64,000 nucleotides of DNA. Origin: Fragilaria crotonensis. Taxonomy: Eukaryota; Bacillariophyta; Fragilariophyceae; Fragilariales; Fragilariaceae. This document shows, one piece after another, positions 56,056 to 64,000 of the stretch; position 1 is the stretch's first letter; every line of letters begins with the position of its first letter. The translations under genes were made by a program, and so were the position numbers. Where the stretch lies: assembly GCA_022925895.1 (NCBI GenBank), contig JAKSYS010000068.1, forward strand, positions 1 to 64,000, read 5' to 3'. The notes under the pieces were generated by a model that was not told where the DNA came from, did no database searches, and was given only the letters and a program-made list of their open reading frames with translations.

Positions 56056-57773
56056 ATGAGATTTTTCCTTAGCATCGGACTCGGCGCATCATGTGGCTTC
56101 CTCTTGGCATCGATCGTGAGAGAAAGTGCACGCCTATTCCATTTGGAAGAAGTGATGATGGAGACACATCGTTACGTCACTACTAGGGCACTCAACACAA
56201 CCAGAGGACAATGGGCGTTGCGTTCGCGACCGATGCCAGTCAAGACAAGTGACCCTGCTGCTTTTTCACCACCGTCCTGTTCTTCAGAACAGCTTGATAT
56301 GATCTATCAACGACTTCCCGAATTTGGACAGAATTGTGGCAACCAGGCAGGTCTCTGTCCCATTACGTTGTTGACACGCTGTCCTCACTCGAGTTGGTTA
56401 GAGAACTATTACGCCGACCAACAGGAGCAAGATGCGACAAAGAAATCGTTTCTGGCTATTACTGTGGGTGCGGCAACGGTTATGATGCTGTCAAGTTGTT
56501 GCGCATGGGCTCCAACAATCCAACAATTGGTCAACTTGCTTGGAAGGATGCCATGCCCGAAAGTCACCTCGGAATCTGTGGTCCAGAGAGTGAAATATCT
56601 ACGCCATTGACCTCGTCTACATCCTCCGAAGGAGGTGCAGAGTCTAGTAGTGCCTTGGTCTACTGCATTGAGCCAATGACGTCGGCCTTTCAAGCCCTGC
56701 AAAATGCCGTAAGCACGACGGGATGGACTAATCAGCTCAAGGTCGTACAACTAGCATTGAACAATGAAGATCCTTCCACAGTGCTCTTTCCCAAGCCCAC
56801 GCCGGACAACGAAGGAAGTGAAGCCGTAGGAATTTCGATCGATTGCAACGAGAGTCCAGATCAGTGCATAGAAGTTGAGTCCTCACGTCTTGACTTCATG
56901 ATGAGCAAAGAGCAGCTCACCGACAAGCGAGTCAACGTGTTGCTTATTAATGTGGAGGGTAATGATTTTGATGTGCTGCAGGGAGGCAACGCGACACTTC
57001 GCAATACAGAATACGTCGAATTCGGGTTTCATGAGGCTGGCAAGGTACGTTCCCAGGCATTGTTTTTCCGTTCTGGTTGGGCTGTCCATATAAATTTCTC
57101 GTGACTCATCCTCTTTTGCTTTGATTAGTGGGGAAGTGAGTTCAAGCTGGGAAAGAAGCCACTCAAGGAAGCCATTGACATTATGGACGAATTGGGCTTT
57201 ACGTGCTATTGGGCAGGTCGCGGTGAACTGTGGAGAATCACTGGATGTTGGCAGCTCCTCTATGGTGGTGCCTTCCGGGCCAATGTTGCATGCGCGAATC
57301 GACAACTCGCGCCATTCCTGTTACAGAAAATGGAAACAGTGTTTCTAGAGACTGTGAGCACACTCGTGTACCCCAAATCCCCGATTGACGTTTCGGCGTT
57401 TCAGGAGCATAACAGGTTTCGTTATGACACGATAGTTCTTCTCGACGTTGACGGAAATGAAAGGTACCAACTTGTTGTCGTCGATCGCCCTCTGGGACGA
57501 TCACGTGTAGTAACATACCCTACATGTGTGTGGCTGAACCCACCTGTTGAACAACAAACCGATCGAAGAGGAGAGTTACAAGCAGCTGCCAACCGCGTGG
57601 GTTGCGCTCGAATTATTGCTGTGGACCGGAAACCTCCGGACGTCGGTGTCAATATTGTGGAAAAAGAACTTCACCACGTGGTTCGTGTTATTGCGCAAAA
57701 AGGTTTCTTTTTAGGAGATAGGTTGGAACCTTCATTCAAAGATGTCCATTTCTTCAGCGAAGGCGGAAGGTGA
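56056..57773 (+). pseudogene. FkbM-type methyltransferase paralogue A, one-base frame break
   Basis: Exon 1 (56056-57044, ATG start MRFFLSIGLGASCGFLL, a signal anchor) ends AAG|GTACGT; exon 2 (57129-57773) follows a GATTAG acceptor and is 645 nt, exactly as in paralogue C. Near 56468 one base is missing, just at the SAM-binding motif: the text before reads KKSFLAITVG and after, in the next frame, CGNGYDAVKLLRMGSNN. Exon 1 is 989 nt, not a multiple of three with the phase needed. Downstream are LVYCIEPMTSAFQAL, RLDFMMSKE and VNVLLINVEGNDFDVLQGG, the FkbM (Methyltransf_21) core. Probably a type II Golgi or secreted methyltransferase acting on sugars before it broke. A sequencing slip is the alternative. 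Confidence 0.72.
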
Positions 57774-58361
57774 TACGTAGTACTGCCTGTTTTTGGAGCT
57801 GCGAACGGCGAGATGCTCTATGTTGAATGCATCTCATGAACTTGGCTAATGTTCCTTGCAATTGAGACTGCTATGATGCAAAAAGATTCGCCTTCAAGAT
57901 TATCGAGAATCGAGACTACACGGAGGCATTCCCTTTCTTCTTCATTAAGGGAGAGCGAACAGTTTTGTTTCACTACCGTAGTGAAGATCTGGTGTGCACC
58001 GTTCCGATCCGTCGGCTTCGTGCATCTGCTCGTAATCCATTTTGTGACCTTCCGATGATTTTTGTGTGACATTAGATCAAATGTACTGTACTACTAAGGT
58101 AGTTCCCGTATCTGGACGATCACTTACTACTGGCTACTGGTACCGCTACCAACACAACGAATAAAAGGAATTCCGTAAATGTGTGATCGTTTACTTGGAG
58201 TATTTCTACTGGTATGAATGTATGAATAGCAGTTATAACATAATCAGAATGCTTGTTTCGTTATGATCGACGTCATGTTTGTGATACTCCAAGTACATCG
58301 TCGAATCCAATAGCCATTGCGTCGCGTATCATCAACTTCTTCCTTTCGCATTCGACAACTG

Positions 58362-60087
58362 CTCGGATGTGTCACGAAATTTTTCGTTGCCGGGCTCGGG
58401 GTATTATCTTTCTTCGTGCTCGTGGTATTAGTGAGGGAAACCCTACGCTTATTCCAAACAGAAGCCACTACATTGTTGCTCGACCCTAACATCCGAAATG
58501 TGACTACTACGAAGCCGCTGAAATTGAACGCGAGTGACGGTGACGCCGAAGTCTCGACCTTTTCACCACCGTCCTGCACTGCAGATCAGCTAGTAGACAT
58601 GATCTATCAGCGACTTCCAGATGGCGGCGACTTGTGGCAACGGGACAGGTCTCTGCCCCATTTCGTTGTCGACGAGCTGTCCGCAGGCCAGTTGGTTAGA
58701 GGACTATTACGCCTCCCAGCATAAACAGCAAGCGACGAAAAAATCATTTTTGGCCATTAATGCCGGGTGCAACAAAGGTTACGATGCTGTCAACTTGTTG
58801 CGCATGGGGTCCAACAACGCAACCTTCAGTCGAATTGCTTGGAAAAATGCCATGCCACCCAACACCAAGCCAGGAGTATGTGGTCAAGATAAAGAATCGC
58901 CGACGGCGTCCTCGCCTTCATCCTTCGACGACGATGCAGAAGCTAGTGCCTTGGTATACTGCATTGAGCCAATGACGTCGACCTTTCTGGCACTTCAAAA
59001 TGCCGCACGGAAGACGGGATGGGATAGTCAACTCAAGGTCTTACAACTAGCAGTGAACAATGAAGATCCTTCCACAGTGCTCTTTCCCAAGCCCGCACCG
59101 GGCAACTTAGGAGTTGAAGGTGTTGGAATTTCGAACGATTGCCGCGTGAGACCTGATAAGTGCATTGAAGTTGACTCCTCGCGCCTTGATTTCATGATGA
59201 GCAAGGAGCATCTCACCAATAAACAAGTCAATGCGTTGCTCATCGATGTGGAGGGCTTCGACTTTGACGTGCTGCAGGGAGGGAACGCGACACTTCGCAA
59301 TACGGAATACGTTGAGTTTGAGTTTCATCAGGTTGGCAAGGTAAGTTCCCAAGTACTTTAATATCGTTCTCCGCTTCTCGTCGAGAAGAGAAAGGGAAGC
59401 GCTTGACTAATCCAGTTCTCCTTCAATTAGTGGGAAAGGGAGTTTAAGCTGGGAAAGAAGCCTCTCAAGGTAGCCATTAACTTTATGGACGAGTTGGGCT
59501 TCACTTGCTACTGGGCCGGTCGCGGTGAGCTGTGGAGAATTACTGGATGTTGGCTGCCCCACTACGGTGGTGCCTTTTGGTCCAACGTTGCATGCGCGAA
59601 TCGTCGACTCGCTCCATCCTTGCTGCAGAAAATGGAAGCCTTATTTCTAGATACTGTGAGTACACCGGTTTACCCGAAATCCCCGCTGAACGTATCGAAG
59701 TTTCTGGTCAGTGACAGTAATCGCTATGACACGATCTTGCTTCTCGACGTTGACGGACTTGAACGGTACCAACTTGTTGTTGTCGATCGTTTTCTTGGTC
59801 AATCAATAAACGTTACGCACCATACATGTGTGTGGCTAGATCCACCTCGAGAATCGCAACCCAATAGAAGAGGCGAGTTACAAGCAGCTTCTGAACGCGT
59901 CGGTTGCGCTCGGATGATTGCAGTGGACAGAAGACCTTCTGGAGTAGGCGATGATATTGTGGAAAACGAGCTTCACCATGTGGTTCGTGTCATCGCACAG
60001 AACGCATACTTCATGAAAGAACAGCGGAACAGGTATAGCAGATTCGAAGTCCATTACTTCAAATCAAATCAGAAGGTGATGTTATGA
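58362..60087 (+). pseudogene. FkbM-type methyltransferase paralogue B, start lost and frame broken
   Basis: The membrane-anchor region reads CVTKFFVAGLGVLSFFVLVV but has no in-frame ATG before it; a stop (TAG at 58311) precedes. The frame then slips near 58625, between MIYQRLPDGG and CGNGTGLCPISLSTSC. After that it is open: FLAINAGCNKGYDAVNLL (SAM motif), CIEPMTSTFLALQ, VNALLIDVEGFDFDVLQGG. Exon 1 ends AAG|GTAAGT at 59340; exon 2 (59431-60087) begins WEREFKLGKKPLK, keeps GELWRITGCW and ends in a divergent tail KSNQKVML. Same family and intron position as A and C. Two lesions make it a likely pseudogene. Confidence 0.7.
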
Positions 60088-60854
60088 ACTCGTTGCTCTG
60101 GAGCTTGGAACAGCACGATGCTTTATGGTCAATGCAAGTAATTTAATTGTCCAAAAAATGGTTTGCCTTTTGGATTACCGAGACTGCACGGATGCATTCG
60201 CTTTCTTCTTAAGTTAAGAAATGACGTGCTTAATATGTTGCGTCTCCATTCGTTGCAGCTAAGCAGGGATCAACACGATCCAGGATCTCCAGGTTCCGTG
60301 CCCAGTGCCCAGGTACGCTGCGAAAGCTGGTTTAGCCGTTGCGATGTGTTGGACCTGTTGGATGATAATCTGTAATCTGTTCTACCGGCAGGATGTGCCA
60401 CGCACGCCTATTTCCCGTTTTGGGTGCTCTGTCGCGCCCTCAAATTGTCGATGCTGCACTGATGGATCCGGCAACCCCAATCACAACGCATTTTTTCGCT
60501 GCGACTCGAAAGAATTGGAGATAGAAAGTTTCAAAAAAGTACTGCCTAGTGAAAGAATTGCGCTATTCGTCACCAAAGCACCTTGATATAGAATAATTCC
60601 GAGTTTCAGAAGGGCATTGCCCCAAGTGATTAATGATGGATTAAGAATAAGACCCTTTTCCCACGTCGTGAGTGCTTTTGTTGGAACTTGAAGCACACGG
60701 TTCCATTATGGAATGCCTCAAGTCTATATTGACGACAATCCAAAAGGCAAACCCTCCTTTCATCCTAACGTTCTCCATTCAAAGGCAACTGGACAAGTTC
60801 ATGATTCGCATTTACCTCGATGCACGTAGCTTCAGAGCACTAGCCGTCAAAATT
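60088..60854. other. intergenic between convergent paralogues B and C
   Basis: About 770 bp with no supported gene. The first 60 bp after paralogue B (GAACTCGTTGCTCTGGAGCT) recur near 63220. Confidence 0.45.
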
Positions 60855-62589
60855 TTACCTTCGGCTCTCACTGTAGAAATGCACATCGTTGAATGACAAT
60901 TTCAACATGTCTCCTAGAAAGAAGCCATTTTGCGCAATGACACGAACCACATGGTGAAGTTCTTTTTCGACACCATCCATGCTAACGCCTAGAGGTTGGC
61001 GGTCCACTGCAATGATCCGAGCGCAACCCATGCGTTCAGCAGCTACTTGTAACTCCCCTTTTCTGTCGGGTTGTGGTTCACGCGGAGGGTCTAGCAACAC
61101 ACATGTAGGGTACGTAATTGAAGTTGATCGTCCAAGAGAACGATCGACAACAATAAGTTGGTACCGTTGGTTTCCGTCAACGTCAAGTAGCAAGATCATG
61201 TCATATCGATCACTGTCACTGACCAGAAACTTCGATACGTCAATCGGGGGTTTAGGATACAAGGGTGTGCTCACAGTATCCAGAAACACTGCTTCCATTT
61301 TCTGTAACAAGGATGGAGCGAGCCGTCGATTCGCGCAAGCAACGTTGGACCAAAAGGCGCCACCATAGTGGGGCAGCCAACATCCAGTAATTCTCCACAG
61401 CTCACCGCGACCTGCCCAATAGCACGTGAAGTCCAACTCGTCCAAATATTCAATGGCTATCTTAAGAGGCTTTTTTCCTAGCTTGAAGTCACTTCCCCAC
61501 TAATTTAAGCACAAGAGGATGAGTAATGCCCTTTTTTAAACTGAATCACCAGCAAAGCGGCAAACGATAGTGGAGTACTATTTGGGAACTTACCTTGCCA
61601 ACCTTGTGAAACTCAAATTCGACGTATTCCGTATTTCGAAGTGTCGTGCTGCCTCCCTGCAGCACGTCAAAGTCAAAGCCCTCCACATCGATGAGCAACA
61701 CATTGACTCGGTTATCGGTGAGATGCTCCTTGCTCATCATGAAATCAAGGCGTGAGGACTCAACATCAACGCAGTCATCTGGTTTCGCGGGGCAATTGTT
61801 GAATATTCCTACAGCTTCAACTCCTACGTTGCCCAGTGTGGGCTTGGGAAAGAGCACTGTGGAAGGATCTTCATTGTTCATTGCTAGTTGCAAGATCTTG
61901 AGCTGACTATCCCATCCAGTACTTTGTGCGGCACTTTGCAGGGCTTGAAAGGTCGACGTCATGGGCTCAATGCAATACACCAGTAAATTGGATTCTGTAA
62001 ATTCTTCGGAGGATGGCGGCGGGGTCAACGGCGTCGATAATTCATTATCTTGACCACAGATTCCAGGTCTAGTGTTTATTGGCATTGCCTCTTTCCAAGC
62101 AAGTCGATTGATCGCTGGGTTGTTGGACCCCATGCGCAACAATTTGACAGCGTCGTATCCCTTGTTGCACCCAATATTAATGGCCAAAAACGATTTCTTC
62201 GTCGCACGTTGTTCATGTTGGGCGACGTAGTGGTCTTCTAACCAACTCGAGTGAGGACAGCCTGTGATGAATGAAATGGGGCAGAGACCTGTCTGGTTGC
62301 CACAATTTTCTCCGACTTCGGGAAGTCGTTGATAGATCATGTCTAGCTGATCAGCAGTACAGGACGGTGGCGAAAAGGTAGAGAGTTCGGCGTCGGTGCC
62401 ATTCGCCTTCTGTTGCAGCGGGCTCAAATGCAACGCCCTCATTCCTCTGGTCGTGTTGAGTTCCGTGGTGACGTAGCGATCCGCATTAGTCACCTCTTCC
62501 AAATGGAATAGGCTTGCACTTTCTCTCATTAACGAAGCCATGAGGAAGCCACATGATGCGCTGAGTCCGATGCTAGTGAACAATCTCAT
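60855..62589 (-). CDS. FkbM-type methyltransferase paralogue C, intact
   Basis: Two exons: 62589-61594 (ATG, 332 codons, ending AAG|GTAAGT) and 61499-60855 (214 codons after AATTAG), total 546 aa. Residues 1-25 are a signal anchor (MRLFTSIGLSASCGFLMASL). A cysteine-bearing luminal stretch (FSPPSCTADQLDMIYQRLPE; GNQTGLCPI) leads to the SAM site LAINIGCNKGYDAVKLL, then LLVYCIEPMTSTFQAL and VNVLLIDVEGFDFDVLQGG, the FkbM core. Exon 2 has TCYWAGRGELWRITGCWLPH and MILLLDVDGNQRYQLIVVD, shared by all three paralogues. FkbM enzymes methylate sugar or polyketide hydroxyls; a Golgi or secreted role on glycans is inferred. It is the only whole member of the local cluster and lies inverted relative to A and B. 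Confidence 0.85.
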
Positions 62590-64000
62590 GATACATTAAA
62601 CGAGGTGTGTGTTTCGAATGTACCCGGCGTATGGTACAAGATAAAAGTGAAGCGAGGCGACTATTTCGCCTGTCAGTTAACGCAGAAAGGGAAGGCCACA
62701 ACCTTGTGTCGAGACATTAGACACATGTAAAACGTCTCACTTCACTTGGTCTGTAACTCTCCACCTTTGTACTTGTAACACGTGTTACAGGAGTCGAAAC
62801 AAGAACTTTCGCGGCAAAAATCGCTCGTCGGCGATTTCGAAATCGACGGCGACGAATTAAAATCGCCACTCGTTATCCTTATGAATGATCCTTTGTGTAG
62901 CATCAATATAGTTTCTACCTTAAATTCGCACGATAAGCTCGTTTCACCTCGATTGAACGAGTTCGACCGTATCACCGTTGGTACCTTCGATACTCAGAAG
63001 TTGAAGCCATTAGGGATACAGCGCTTGGCAGTCACAAATGACGAGCAACCTGCGTCAAAATTAGATTATTTAACGTCAAGGATCATTCATAGGACATAAT
63101 ATTTCACGACATGGAAGCTGTCGACGTGCCCCGTGTTGAAGTGTACATACCAGTACAAAGCCAGTACTTGTACCACGATTACTGATCGAACAGAATGCAG
63201 TCAAATCAAGAAGGTGATGTTATGAACTTGCTGCTCTGGAGCTTGGTACAGCGATATACTTGATGGATAACGGCTCTCATGAAATTGACCAATTTCCCTA
63301 GAATTGAGAGTGCCATGATTCATAAACGGATTACCGAGGTTAGGTAAACCGGGTTACAGCAGCCAGGATTGACCTGCTCGGATCAACATTAAGCGTTGCC
63401 GCGCCCAAGCACGATGCGAAATGTGGTTGAGGGGCGTTCTGATGCTCTATAGACTTTTCTTGACGATTCCCAAGTCGGGGTTTGATAGGTACAACGACTC
63501 TGTCGGCTAGATAGTCGCACAGCTACACTTTATAGAGGAGAACTGTCGACGATGGAATTGACTATTCAGTTTTGATGCGTACCTCGTAGTACTCCAGTAG
63601 CGTGAAAAGTGTGACGACAGTAGCTTTCCTGGTGGAGTATTTTGGTTGTGGTGCGTGTAGAGAGTAGGATAAATGTGTGTGCCATTAATCCACACTTTTG
63701 GGAAACGGATATCGCCTGGAGAAGATACTTGTTAGGTGCTGGAGTGCGGAGTAAGAGAGTGAGAGTTACTTGGAAGTGCTGTTGCGGGGACGAGTGAGAT
63801 TTAGTTGTTTGTATATTGTGAGCTAGTATTAATTAGTATGCTAGTTCTATGAAGTTGACGCCTCCCTTGACACCTATCATATTGCATTTGCCGACACTTG
63901 AAAGAGGGGATAGCCGATAGCCCTTTCTCGCTGGAATCAGTGTTGGTGCCACAAGAACGTTGACCAAAAGACGGTACGAGCACACCAATACACCTCAACC
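62590..64000. repeat. gene-free right end with relic of FkbM 3' flank
   Basis: No gene supported. From about 63205 to 63330 the sequence (AGAAGGTGATGTTATGAACT; CTCTGGAGCTTGG) matches the end and 3' flank of paralogue B at 60068-60110, and CTCATGAA...CAATTGAGA-like text matches the flank of paralogue A near 57830. It looks like the remnant of another copy. The rest is intergenic, including the 14-bp palindrome CGATTTCGAAATCG (62832-62845). Confidence 0.5.

Noticed and set aside
62832-62845. 14-bp perfect palindrome CGATTTCGAAATCG as a binding site
   Set aside because: Single occurrence with no gene nearby; too short to claim a function.
62782-63099. Plus-strand 105-codon open frame near the right end
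   Set aside because: Starts at GTG, overlaps a palindrome-rich stretch, and no family is recognised.

Overview
The window looks like nuclear DNA of a diatom, probably a pennate one. The evidence is the mix of eukaryotic genes with short GT-AG introns, a leucine-rich-repeat protein with an N-terminal cytosolic tail and one membrane anchor (a type expanded in pennate diatoms), a Copia element of diatom style, and intergenic DNA full of GTAC/TACTG words. Species cannot be fixed from sequence alone.

Layout. (1) 0-11.1 kb is a transposon-rich island: a two-exon gene of unknown family on the minus strand, a tandem promoter-like repeat, a plus-strand gene ending in a TET/JBP-like 2OG-Fe(II) dioxygenase domain, a broken Plavaka/CACTA-like transposase tail-to-tail with it (12 bp between stops), and a largely intact PiggyBac transposase. 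(2) 11.5-19.6 kb is host DNA: an ALIX/Bro1 protein with an unusual C-terminal UBA domain, a UBE2Q-type ubiquitin-conjugating enzyme, a truncated duplicate of a gene found again at 36 kb, and an LRR membrane protein. (3) 22.4-34.5 kb is a DDE (Tc1/mariner/pogo-like) transposon gene split by a 9.4 kb LINE with a 16-18 bp target-site duplication; the two gene halves are in the same frame across the insertion. (4) 35-46.4 kb is host DNA: the source of the segmental duplication (a helical protein gene), a PP2A activator (PTPA), an unknown two-exon gene, a dienelactone hydrolase, a degenerate methyltransferase-like gene and a polyamine/amino-acid permease. (5) 48.36-55.62 kb is a broken Copia LTR fossil on the minus strand with nearly identical LTRs. 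(6) 56-62.6 kb holds three FkbM-type methyltransferase paralogues, each with a signal anchor (lost or unclear in one) and the same intron position. One looks intact and two are frame-broken, and a relic of a further copy's 3' flank lies beyond.

Functional themes. Three host genes touch ubiquitin or endosomal traffic or phosphatase control (ALIX-UBA, UBE2Q, PTPA), but nothing shows they are co-regulated. The strongest candidate for an undescribed system is the transposase plus DNA-dioxygenase pair at 2.6-8.8 kb, with its triplicated TATA/CRE promoter block. Long stretches of ordinary host coding sequence are open while transposons and recent duplicates carry frame breaks, so those breaks are probably real rather than base-calling errors.
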